From Listeria floridensis FSL S10-1187 (GTDB lineage: Bacteria; Bacillota; Bacilli; Lactobacillales; Listeriaceae), in the NCBI RefSeq assembly GCF_000525875.1, contig NZ_AODF01000001.1, positions 1 through 64,000 of the forward strand: DNA of 64,000 nucleotides. The letters run 5' to 3'. Positions 48,049 to 55,738 of this stretch are shown here, piece by piece. The translations under genes were made by a program, and so were the position numbers. Each line of letters opens with the position of its first letter. The first letter of the stretch is position 1. The notes under the pieces are model-generated. The model did no database searches and was not told the origin of the DNA. It saw only the letters and a list, made by a program, of their open reading frames with translations.

Positions 48049-48303
48049 ATGAAATATCAATCTGTTCAAGATATTCTACCGGAAAAACTAATTGCTGAAA
48101 TTCAAAATTATATTGAAGGAACGGTACTTTATATCCCTACCCGTAAAAAAACGTCATGGGGAGAAAAGTCTGGCACCAGGGCATTTATAAAAGAGCGAAA
48201 TAAGGCTATCAAATCTGCTTTTGCAAACGGATCTTCAATTAAAGAATTAGCAAATCAGCACTTTCTCTCTGAAAGTACTATTAAAAATTATCGTATATCG
48301 TAA
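48049..48303 (+). CDS. CD3324 family small helix-turn-helix protein
   Basis: 84 residues, starting MKYQSVQDILP. Contains YIEGTVLYIPTRKK, W-G-E-x-SG-x-R and a C-terminal helix-turn-helix-like segment SIKELANQHFLSESTIKNY. This is the pattern of CD3324-type (Mor-related) proteins common in Firmicutes mobile and resistance regions. Probably binds DNA. Preceded by AAAGGAGC. It lies behind the leader-peptide/hairpin element. Confidence 0.75.
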   Translation: MKYQSVQDILPEKLIAEIQNYIEGTVLYIPTRKKTSWGEKSGTRAFIKERNKAIKSAFANGSSIKELANQHFLSESTIKNYRIS

Positions 48304-48334
48304 AACTCGCTGATAAATATCCGCGAGTTTTTTC
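48302..48334 (+). terminator. Terminator of the CD3324-type gene
   Basis: 8-bp stem 48303-48310 with 48323-48330, then TTTT. Confidence 0.8.
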
Positions 48335-48415
48335 TTTAACTTAATTATAACTGTTCTCGACACTAGCCAATTATTACCCTTCCCCTTTAAAATAGCAATT
48401 GGAGGTGCCAAAATA

Positions 48416-49070
48416 ATGGAAGCTTTTATCCAAAATCATATCTTTAACGCTATCATGCGCCAAGCGAAGCACGTACTAGATGCAGAGCGCAGTGTGAATG
48501 ATTCTAAAATAAAAACTGAATTTGCTTTTTACTCTTTAAGCAAAGCAGAAGCTTTATTTCATGAACTAACCATTCCACAACTCGACCTATTAAACCCCTT
48601 AACGACGATTAAAAACGAGCAGGATTTCGAGCGGTTTAGAGAATCATTGTTACCCTATTTAATTGAATTCCCTTTACTCAGTGAAGCACAAATCAAAAAA
48701 CTATTCAAAAAAAACAAAGAAGCTGCATCCACCAGATTTAACCTCTATGAATTTACGAGAATTATCCTATCTGAGTTGGTTTGACAAAGGATCAATGAAA
48801 AAGTTCATCATTCATCAACTTGATGGGGACCTAGTCGGTTTAAAAGGCAACTTCATTCCCAGTCAAAAAAAGAACTTGTGCTATTTTTGTCATCAAGTAA
48901 CGGATGTTGGTCTTTTCACAATTGATGTTTCACTAAACACTAAAACCAATACCTATAAAGCACTCAGCAACTATATTTGTCTGGATGCAGAAAAATGCAA
49001 TGCACACATCACAAGTACAGACAACCTGGATTACTTCGCACAGTATAGCAAATCTAAAAGAAGCGTATAA
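48416..49070 (+). CDS. FusB/EF-G-binding protein (FBP family, one indel)
   Basis: 217 residues after removing one A from the 8-base run near 48707-48714. The N-terminal helical domain (about 1-95) and C-terminal zinc domain (CYFCHQ near residue 158 and CLDAEKCNAHI later) fit FusB/FusC. FusB-type proteins bind EF-G and free it from ribosomes stalled by fusidic acid. Listeria chromosomal homologues exist, with variable protection. GGAGGTG precedes the ATG. As written, the frame break would remove the zinc domain. Confidence 0.85.
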
Positions 49071-49096
49071 CTCTGTTTATACGCTTCTTTTTATAC
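49056..49096 (+). terminator. Terminator of the FusB-like gene
   Basis: 15-bp stem 49056-49070 with 49077-49091, then T run. The stem includes the stop codon region. Confidence 0.85.
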
Positions 49097-49332
49097 ACAA
49101 AATCTAATATTAATACAATCAAAATTTGGTTGACCACTGAATAAAAATTCAATAAAACCATTACATACTTATTAAAAAAGATAATATAAGGTATTAAAGA
49201 ACATAATGACTAATAATTATTCATTTATCAAATATATTTCATTTTGTTTAAAATATAAAGATTAACATTGACTTTTCCATGTCTATACTTTATCATTTCA
49301 TTGTATTATAATTCACAAAAGCGAGGGATGTT

Positions 49333-50046
49333 ATGAACTTTATAGACGACTATGCTGCAGTACTTGGAATGCAAGAACTCTTAACCTATCTCAATACATT
49401 TTCCGATCTATCTTCACGTTATATTCAAGAAGTCTGCTTTGCTAAAAACGAAATTATTGTCCCGTCTACAGAATCTCCAAATTACTTTTATCTCATCAAA
49501 ACCGGCATTGCCTTCATTGAAATACCTTCAGAAAGCAAAGAGAGAGAAGTGATTTATTTTTTAACCCCCAACCAACTTTATTCCCCGGAAAGCCTCTACA
49601 GCAATTTCAAAGAATACCTCTCCCTTTTCCCCAGACAGCTTCGAGCCGGTTCTAAAGTAACAGCTTATAAAATTGACTGTGATTTTATGATGGATCACCT
49701 GTATGCACAGCCTAAACATTTAAACTTTCTCTTTCAAACCGTCTTGCGTGAACTTAGTTCTGCACAGCTAATCTCACATATCCATAAGCTCCCTACCCAA
49801 AACCGTATCGATATGATGCTAAAAATCATCATGGATTCCGTAGGAGTGATTGGAAATGATGGTGTATCCATTCCTTCTGCTATCAACCAATCTGTACTTG
49901 CGTCTTTGTGTAGCTTATCACAGAGTGCAATTTCTCTACGTCTAAAGAAATTAGTAGAAAACGGAACATTGGCCTCTACTTATACACCATTGCTCGTTCG
50001 AGATCCGCAATTTCTAAAAAAACAAAATTTTGTATCTCCTGTCTAA
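49333..50046 (+). CDS. Crp/Fnr family regulator (copy 1)
   Basis: 237 residues. N-terminal cyclic-nucleotide-binding-like beta barrel (about 25-115, IIVPSTESPNYFYLIKTGIAFIEIPS), dimer helix (about 120-150), and C-terminal helix-turn-helix in NQSVLASLCSLSQSAISLRLKKLVENGTL. The residues that bind cAMP in Crp are not conserved. PrfA has the same length and family, but the sequence is not close to it. Strongly similar in the DNA-binding part to the next gene, so they are paralogues. Confidence 0.85.
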   Translation: MNFIDDYAAVLGMQELLTYLNTFSDLSSRYIQEVCFAKNEIIVPSTESPNYFYLIKTGIAFIEIPSESKEREVIYFLTPNQLYSPESLYSNFKEYLSLFPRQLRAGSKVTAYKIDCDFMMDHLYAQPKHLNFLFQTVLRELSSAQLISHIHKLPTQNRIDMMLKIIMDSVGVIGNDGVSIPSAINQSVLASLCSLSQSAISLRLKKLVENGTLASTYTPLLVRDPQFLKKQNFVSPV

Positions 50047-50047
50047 T

Positions 50048-50079
50048 AAAAAGTGTACCTCGTTTGGTACACTTTTTTA
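50048..50079 (+). terminator. Terminator of Crp/Fnr copy 1
   Basis: 11-bp stem 50049-50059 with 50066-50076, then T run. Confidence 0.85.
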
Positions 50080-50236
50080 TTAGTAAATCCGACCCAATGT
50101 GCATTTTATGGAATAAATTGATAATTATACCATATACGTGTAATAAAGTTTATATACAATGGGCTGTTAAAACGCAAAAAAATTTGAACATTTTATGACG
50201 ACGCTGCTTTTAGGACTATAAATAAAGCTTGGATGA

Positions 50237-50265
50237 TTGACTATAAAAAGAGTTTTTATTATCGT
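50237..50265 (+). promoter_or_regulatory. Possible promoter of Crp/Fnr copy 2
   Basis: TTGACT (50237-50242), 17 bases, TATCGT (50260-50265), about 48 bases before the start. The -10 box is weak. Confidence 0.4.
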
Positions 50266-50312
50266 TAGAATATGAAATATGTAAAAAAATTACCTTTTTA
50301 TTGGAGGCTATT

Positions 50313-51050
50313 ATGACACAAAGCCAATATAAAACCACACAATCTTTTATGCGCGACTTGCTTGAATACTTGAAACAAAATGCAGTGCTTTCAGAAAATC
50401 ATGTTCGGGAACTGCACCTTAAAAAGAAAGATTTGATTATCACACCTGCTTCACGTAAAAGCGACTCCGTTTTTATCATCAAAGAAGGTGTAGCTTTTTT
50501 TGAAGTTATTCAAGATCATCAGGCGAGAGTAGTTTCCTTTTACTCGGATTGGACACTTTTTCATTCTAAACCTATCTTTGCAGATTATAAATCCTTCGAA
50601 ATTAATTTCCCGCATCAAATACGAGCTGCGACTAACATGACGATCTATCAAATCGACCGTGATTTTTTAATTGATCATTTGTACAGTCAGCCTAAATTCT
50701 TTCATTTTTTGACCGAGGCATGCTTGGCATCTGTCACGATTTCCATCTTGATGTCGTCTCTAAGTCGACTCCCACCACTTGAAAATCTTTCAGTTAACTT
50801 AGAAATTTTAGCACTTCTTATCGGCAAAGAGAATGATTCTACCTATACACTTCCGGCTGCGATTTCACAATCCGTATTAGCATCACTTTGCAACTGCTCA
50901 CAGTCAGCCATTTCCGCTCAAATCAATTTTTTAGTAGAACAAGATATTTTAGCGTCGAGTAGCAAACCTTTTATTATCAAAGATATTCACCGCCTGCAAG
51001 ATTACTACGATTCCAATTTTGATATCGGTCAATTTCGCACTGCAAACTAA
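50313..51050 (+). CDS. Crp/Fnr family regulator (copy 2)
   Basis: 245 residues from the ATG at 50313 (TGGAGG upstream; the TTG at 50301 overlaps that site). Same layout as copy 1: beta barrel, dimer helix, and helix-turn-helix in SQSVLASLCNCSQSAISAQINFLVEQDILAS. The recognition helices differ (ISLRLKK against ISAQINF), so the two probably bind different sites. The target genes are not evident; separate promoters and terminators indicate independent transcription. Confidence 0.85.
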   Translation: MTQSQYKTTQSFMRDLLEYLKQNAVLSENHVRELHLKKKDLIITPASRKSDSVFIIKEGVAFFEVIQDHQARVVSFYSDWTLFHSKPIFADYKSFEINFPHQIRAATNMTIYQIDRDFLIDHLYSQPKFFHFLTEACLASVTISILMSSLSRLPPLENLSVNLEILALLIGKENDSTYTLPAAISQSVLASLCNCSQSAISAQINFLVEQDILASSSKPFIIKDIHRLQDYYDSNFDIGQFRTAN

Positions 51051-51062
51051 TCTTTCAACCAA

Positions 51063-51104
51063 AAACAGCCCTTCTCTCCTAACGAAGGACTGTTCTTTTT
51101 TGTT
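51063..51104. terminator. Bidirectional terminator
   Basis: Stem AACAGCCCTTC with GAAGGACTGTT (51064-51074 with 51084-51094), A and T runs on both sides, between convergent genes. Confidence 0.82.
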
Positions 51105-52264
51105 AAAAATTATCATAAAAGCGAGGTATCTCATGTGGAATAATTGCTTCTAGACGAGCAGCCGTTTCTTTTGAGATTTTTATTTTCCCTTGAGCCCGCA
51201 AAAGCTCTGGTCGTGCAAAGCCAAGCAACATCTGGCTGAATGCTCCAATATTCGCTTCGACTACCTCTTGCCGCGGAGCCTCAGAAACCTTCTCAATTCC
51301 TTTTGCTACTTTGTAAACTCCTTCATTAAATGGCGCCGTTTCATCTTTAATTTTGAAATAAAGCGGTTCTTCAAGTTCCGGGAAAGGATAACGTTCCAAA
51401 AAGCGTTTAACATCCACAATCCGCACCATGAAGGTCAGCTCTTGAGTCACCCTAAGCGCCGTCGGATTAGCGAGACTTAAGGCTAACTCGTCCACCTCTC
51501 CGGCGTTCTTAATCGTCACCTTTTCAAACATCGAATCGTGGCTTGAAATAAATGCCCACAGCTCCGTTTCAGCTACACTTGTAAGTCCGACTAATTCGTG
51601 AACAATCATCTGAACCCCTTTAAATGCAAAGCTTAAATAGCCTTGCGCTTCACCATTCTCATCCAAATAAAGCGCAATTTCATTCACATAGCCACGGCGA
51701 GCTAGGCGAGCCCACCAAGCATCATCACGAATAAGCATACCGTTATGCCTTTCCGCATAGCTTGCATAAATTTGTTTTGCTAGTTCAAAGTCTGCGTTAG
51801 AATGACTGATTCGTTTGATTTTCCCAACACCCGTGCTTTTTTGCATGAACTGTTTCAATCGAAGTTCCATACGCGTTTCTTTAAATGCTAACTCATAGCC
51901 GAATTTACGGTAAAATGTCACGTCAAACGGATGGAGATAGGAAATAATTTGCCCGTTTTCGCGCATCGCCGAAATAGATTTTGTCATCAACTGCCGAATT
52001 AAGCCACCGCGGCGATGTTCGGGATAAGTTGCTACATAAGCAATACCGCCCATTTCATAGCGCTCCCCAAATAACGAAACAGCAAGCGGATAGGTCATCA
52101 CTTGTGCTGCAAGCTCTTCATCTTCAAATGCTCCAAAACGCCTTCCATGTTCCATCCAATAAAAAAAAATCTTCTTCTCCGCCGCCTGAAGACGTTCGAA
52201 ACGCGTAATCCCGCAATTTTTTAATTTTATGAATTTCTTCTTTTTGAATTTCTCTTATTTCCAA
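51103..52264 (-). CDS. Eis-like GNAT N-acetyltransferase (one indel)
   Basis: 386 residues once one base is removed from the A run at 52161-52169; the likely start is the TTG at 52264 (GGAGTGAT upstream). The N-terminal GNAT domain has the acetyl-CoA loop VATYPEHRRGGLIRQLM. A second GNAT-like domain and a C-terminal sterol-carrier-like domain follow, the Eis/Bacillus Eis-like layout. Eis enzymes acetylate amines of aminoglycosides or proteins; the substrate here is unknown. Confidence 0.85.
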
Positions 52265-52348
52265 ACCAATCACTCCTCACCTTATTTATTTTAGCACTTT
52301 TTGCCAAAAACTTCTGATTCATTTTTCTAACTAACTTTTTGTAAGCCA

Positions 52349-52361
52349 ATTAGTTGCTAAT
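52349..52361. promoter_or_regulatory. Candidate operator upstream of azoR
   Basis: ATTAG-TTG-CTAAT is a perfect inverted repeat about 60 bases before azoR. MarR-type or YodB-type repressors often control azoreductases. Its half-sites resemble those upstream of the MarR gene at 59.8 kb. Confidence 0.35.
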
Positions 52362-52420
52362 CAATGAGGATTTCAGTTACACTTAAGCGTATACAAATTT
52401 TTAGGAGGAAAAAAACAAAC

Positions 52421-53047
52421 ATGTCAAACGTATTATTTATTAAAGCAAATGGGCTTCCTGCTGAAAGCTCTGTAAGTGTTACCTTGTACGAAACTTTCTT
52501 AGAAAGTTACAAAAAAAATCATCCTGCTGACCAAGTCACTGAACTGAACTTGTTCGAAGCTGACTTGCCGTACTACGACGGCGTGATGATGAGCGGTTTG
52601 CACAAAGAAGTAGCTGGCGAGCCTTTATCTGCAGATGAAAAGCGTCTAGCTGACATTGCAAACGGCTATCTTGATCAATTTCTAAAAGCTGATAAAGTCG
52701 TTATGGCTTTCCCATTATGGAATTTCAGTATTCCAGCTCAATTCTTAACTTATCTTTTCTATTTGAATCAAGCTGGAAAAACCTTTAAATATACGCCAGA
52801 GGGTCCTGTTGGCCTTGTTGGCGATAAGAAAGTAGCTCTTCTTAACGCGCGCGGCGGAATTTATTCTGATGGCCCGATGGAAAGCTATGAAATGTCACTT
52901 AACTACGTAAAAAACATCTTAAATCATTTTGGTATCACAGATGTAGAAACCGTTGTTGTTGAAGGACATAACGCTGCTCCTGATCAAGCACAAACCATCA
53001 TTGAGGCAGGACGCAAAGAAGCAGAATTACTTGCTGCAAAATTTTAA
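52421..53047 (+). CDS. azoR: FMN-dependent NADH:quinone/azo reductase
   Basis: 208 residues from the ATG at 52421 (TTAGGAGG upstream). Flavodoxin-like fold with FPLWNFSIPAQ (flavin contact near residue 103) and NARGGIYSDGP near residue 146. AzoR-type enzymes reduce quinones and azo compounds by two electrons, defending against thiol-reactive quinones. Single gene with its own promoter region. Confidence 0.93.
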   Translation: MSNVLFIKANGLPAESSVSVTLYETFLESYKKNHPADQVTELNLFEADLPYYDGVMMSGLHKEVAGEPLSADEKRLADIANGYLDQFLKADKVVMAFPLWNFSIPAQFLTYLFYLNQAGKTFKYTPEGPVGLVGDKKVALLNARGGIYSDGPMESYEMSLNYVKNILNHFGITDVETVVVEGHNAAPDQAQTIIEAGRKEAELLAAKF

Positions 53048-53048
53048 T

Positions 53049-53095
53049 AAAAGAAGCGGAAGCCGAGAGAATTTTCTCAGTTTCCGCTTCTTTTA
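53049..53095. terminator. Bidirectional terminator between azoR and cstR
   Basis: 12-bp outer stem AAAGAAGCGGAA with TTCCGCTTCTTT (about 53050-53093) plus an inner GAGA/TCTC pairing, T run after. Confidence 0.85.
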
Positions 53096-53377
53096 TCTAC
53101 TTTTGACTAGCAAATTAATAGCCTCTTCGATATACGCTTCCGTATTTTCATTCCCGCTCTCGTTCTCGCGTTCGATACAAACCGCTAAATTCTCCGCAAC
53201 GACAAGCCCGATTACGCGGTCAACACTAGTCCTGACTGCACTAAGCTGCGTAACGATATCACGGCAGTCCTTTTCGTCGTCCATCATTTTTAAAATCCCG
53301 CGAATTTGTCCTTCCGCCCGCTTCAGCCGGTTTTTCAATTTGTCATCATACGTTAGTTCACGATTTCTCCCTGCCAT
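53093..53377 (-). CDS. cstR: CstR-like persulfide-sensing repressor (CsoR/RcnR family)
   Basis: 94 residues, all-helical. Cys38 and Cys67 are the two sensor cysteines. The position four before Cys67, a histidine in copper-sensing CsoR, is Asn63 (AENLAVC), as in the S. aureus persulfide sensor CstR; the ending EEAINLLVKSR also matches CstR. Such proteins form disulfide or polysulfide links on exposure to sulfane sulfur and leave DNA. Last gene of the rhodanese/CoADR operon, overlapping the rhodanese by 25 bases. It probably represses at 55,615-55,630. Confidence 0.9.
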   Translation of the reverse strand: MAGRNRELTYDDKLKNRLKRAEGQIRGILKMMDDEKDCRDIVTQLSAVRTSVDRVIGLVVAENLAVCIERENESGNENTEAYIEEAINLLVKSR

Positions 53378-53646
53378 GCGCCCATTCCTCCCATCACATT
53401 GGTTACTTGATAGCCTTTATCGCCTAAAAACCGTGATGCTTGTTCAGATCTGCCGCCAGCATAGCAAATAATGGCGTAACTCGCGGTTTGGTCAAGTTTC
53501 GGATACGCCTCCGCTAGTTCTGTGATTGGAATATTCACAGCTCCTTGAATATGACCGTTTGCGAAATCCTCCGCGTCTCGAACATCTAAAATTTGATATT
53601 GATCCAGTTCCTGACGGAGTTCCGCTGTTGTCGTTGATAAATACAT
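53353..53646 (-). CDS. Single-domain rhodanese sulfurtransferase
   Basis: 97 residues from the ATG at 53646, one base after the CoADR stop. The active-site loop is ICYAGGRSEQA with the catalytic Cys (near residue 61); the fold runs from LDVRDAEDFANGHIQGAVNIP to GGMGAWQG. Likely transfers sulfane sulfur between thiols in the persulfide-detoxification operon. Confidence 0.9.
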   Translation of the reverse strand: MYLSTTTAELRQELDQYQILDVRDAEDFANGHIQGAVNIPITELAEAYPKLDQTASYAIICYAGGRSEQASRFLGDKGYQVTNVMGGMGAWQGEIVN

Positions 53647-53647
53647 T

Positions 53648-55297
53648 TTATTCCACCTCTTCCGGCATGACAGATTGATACAAGCTGAATCCGCCATCCA
53701 AATTTTTCACTTGATAGCCTAAGTTTTTCAAAATACGTTCCGCTAGATAGCCTCTAAGTCCTACTTGGCAGGTTACCACAATCGGCTTCGCTTTGTCGAG
53801 TTCTGATTCTGCTCGGTCGCGAAGTTCGTGCAGCGGGATGTGATACGCATTTTTAATTTTTCCGTTTTCAAGTTCCGCCGCGTTGCGGACATCAAGCAGC
53901 AGCGCTCCATTTGATAGCTCACCTTGAAGTTCGTGCCACTGAATATTGTCAGATAAGCCTTCATAGATATTCATTCCAGCGTAGCCAGCCATATTGACAG
54001 GGTCCTTGGCCGATCCAAATGGCGGCGCGTAAGTGAATTCAAGTTCTGGTAAGTCAGAAATTGTCATACCCGCTTTGATCGCTGTCGCTAAAATATCAAT
54101 CCGTTTATCTACGCCGTTTTCCCCAACCGCTTGTGCTCCTAAGATTTTCCCATCCGCTTGGCTGAACAGTACTTTTAAGAGTATCGGCGTATTGCCTGGG
54201 AAGTAGCTCGCATGGCTCTTACCTTGAATATGGATCACTTGATACGGAATTTCAGTAGCTTGCAAAGCTTTTTCGTTTAATCCCGTCGATGCAGCAGCTA
54301 AGCTGAACACGCGGACAATGGCAGTGCCGAGGAATCCTACATTGCTGCGTTTTTTGCCGAAAATAATATCTGCTACCATACGTCCTTGGCGGTTTGCAGG
54401 CGACGCCAGCGAAATTAGTGCATCTTGACCGCTCACAATTTGTTTCACAACGATTGCATCACCAATCGCATAAATGTCCGGCACGTTTGTTGCGTAATCT
54501 TCATCGACGAGGATTCCGCCGCGCAAACCGGTTTTGATGCCGGCTGACTCTGCTAAGCTGGTTTCCGGCGCGACTCCGATCGCAAGGATTGTTAAATCGC
54601 TCGCAAGAACTTTCCCGGTGTCAAGCTCAATCTTTTTACCTTTATCGCGGAATGCCTTTGCTCCAGCACCAAGTTCAAGGTTCACTTGATTCTTAAGCAG
54701 TTCTTGTTCGATTGGAACAGCCATTTCAGTATCTAGCGGCGGTAGCACATGCTCGGATTTTTCGACAATTGTTACTTCTAAGCCGCGCTGTTTCAAGCTT
54801 TCAGCCATTTCCATGCCGATAAAGCCTGCTCCGATGACTACTGCTTTTTTTGGATGATTTTGTTCGATAAATGCTTGAATGGCATCTACATTTGGAACTG
54901 AACGCACCGTAAATAAATTTTCCGCTTCGTTTAATCCTTCAATTGGCGGTGTGACAGGACGTGCTCCGGGAGATAAAATTAGTTTGTCATAGCTAAGTTC
55001 AAATTCTCCTTCGGCATTTTTTACCGTGATGCTTTTTTGGTCGGGTTGAATCGACATCGCCTCATGATAAGGGCGCACATCGATCTGGAAGCGTGCTCTG
55101 AGACTTTCTGGCGTTTGCACAAGCAAATCTTCACGTTCTTCGATTTCACGCGAGATATAGTATGGCAACCCGCAATTGGCGAAAGAGACATAAGGCCCTT
55201 TTTCCAGTACAATAATTTCTGCTTCTTCATCTAAACGTCTAAGCCGTGTTGCAGCCGACATTCCGCCGGCTACTCCGCCGATAATAACGATTCTCAT
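53648..55297 (-). CDS. CoA-disulfide reductase fused to rhodanese (CoADR-RHD)
   Basis: 549 residues. The N-terminal FAD/NAD(P)H disulfide-reductase part has GGVAGGMSAATRLRR and FANCGLPYYIS (redox Cys near 43), plus FAD motif DIYAIGDA. The C-terminal rhodanese domain (about 455-545) has VVTCQVGLRGYLAERIL with its own Cys. These fused enzymes reduce CoA disulfide and CoA persulfide. Overlaps the upstream rhodanese gene by four bases. Confidence 0.93.
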   Translation of the reverse strand: MRIVIIGGVAGGMSAATRLRRLDEEAEIIVLEKGPYVSFANCGLPYYISREIEEREDLLVQTPESLRARFQIDVRPYHEAMSIQPDQKSITVKNAEGEFELSYDKLILSPGARPVTPPIEGLNEAENLFTVRSVPNVDAIQAFIEQNHPKKAVVIGAGFIGMEMAESLKQRGLEVTIVEKSEHVLPPLDTEMAVPIEQELLKNQVNLELGAGAKAFRDKGKKIELDTGKVLASDLTILAIGVAPETSLAESAGIKTGLRGGILVDEDYATNVPDIYAIGDAIVVKQIVSGQDALISLASPANRQGRMVADIIFGKKRSNVGFLGTAIVRVFSLAAASTGLNEKALQATEIPYQVIHIQGKSHASYFPGNTPILLKVLFSQADGKILGAQAVGENGVDKRIDILATAIKAGMTISDLPELEFTYAPPFGSAKDPVNMAGYAGMNIYEGLSDNIQWHELQGELSNGALLLDVRNAAELENGKIKNAYHIPLHELRDRAESELDKAKPIVVTCQVGLRGYLAERILKNLGYQVKNLDGGFSLYQSVMPEEVE

Positions 55298-55590
55298 TTT
55301 ATTCCTCCTTTAACAAGTCCTTGCCAAGCCATCATTCCACCGCGGACATTCGTTACCTCGACGCCGTTTTTGCGCAGAATTTTCGCTGCACGTTTGCTGC
55401 GCATTCCCGAAGCACAAATGACGTAAACCGGTTCTGTTGAAGAGAAAGCCGCAATTTGTCCAAGCGGCACATTTTTAGCTTTGGGAATATGTCCGCCCTT
55501 ATATTCATGGGTTTCACGGACGTCAATGATCACTGGCCGATCTAATTTTTCAAGTTCTGTTGTAGTTATTGATGGTATTCTTTGAAACAT
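55294..55590 (-). CDS. Rhodanese-like sulfurtransferase, first gene of the cst-type operon
   Basis: 98 residues from the ATG at 55590 (AAAGGAG 8 bases upstream). Rhodanese motifs IIDVRETHEYKGGHIPKAKNVPLG and VICASGMRSKRAAKIL (active Cys near 62). An upstream in-frame extension to 55785 would cross the promoter/operator and is rejected. Heads the operon rhodanese, CoADR-RHD, rhodanese, cstR. Confidence 0.9.
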   Translation of the reverse strand: MFQRIPSITTTELEKLDRPVIIDVRETHEYKGGHIPKAKNVPLGQIAAFSSTEPVYVICASGMRSKRAAKILRKNGVEVTNVRGGMMAWQGLVKGGIK

Positions 55591-55614
55591 CTGATTCACT
55601 CCTTTGTTTTCATG

Positions 55615-55630
55615 ATACCCCATAGGGTAT
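55615..55630. promoter_or_regulatory. CstR/CsoR-type operator
   Basis: ATACCCCATAGGGTAT is a near-perfect dyad (ATACCC-CATA-GGGTAT) with the C- and G-tracts typical of CsoR/CstR operators. It lies about 25 bases before the first gene, and a minus-strand promoter (TTGAGC about 16 bases before TATACC) overlaps it. Confidence 0.7.
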
Positions 55631-55692
55631 ATAAAAGCGAATGAGATGCTCAAGAAATTTATTATTTGGAAGTGAAAGCGGAGCAAATGGGT

Positions 55693-55732
55693 AAAAAAAG
55701 ACCCGGAATCAGTCATCCGATTCCGAGTCGTT
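55693..55732 (-). terminator. Terminator of the ABC exporter operon
   Basis: 11-bp stem 55700-55710 with 55719-55729 and a plus-strand A run at 55693-55699 that is the U-tract on the minus strand. Confidence 0.87.
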
Positions 55733-55738
55733 CTTTCA

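Noticed and set aside
49333-50046. PrfA orthologue
   Set aside because: Same family and length, but the sequence outside the fold is not PrfA-like and no virulence genes are nearby.
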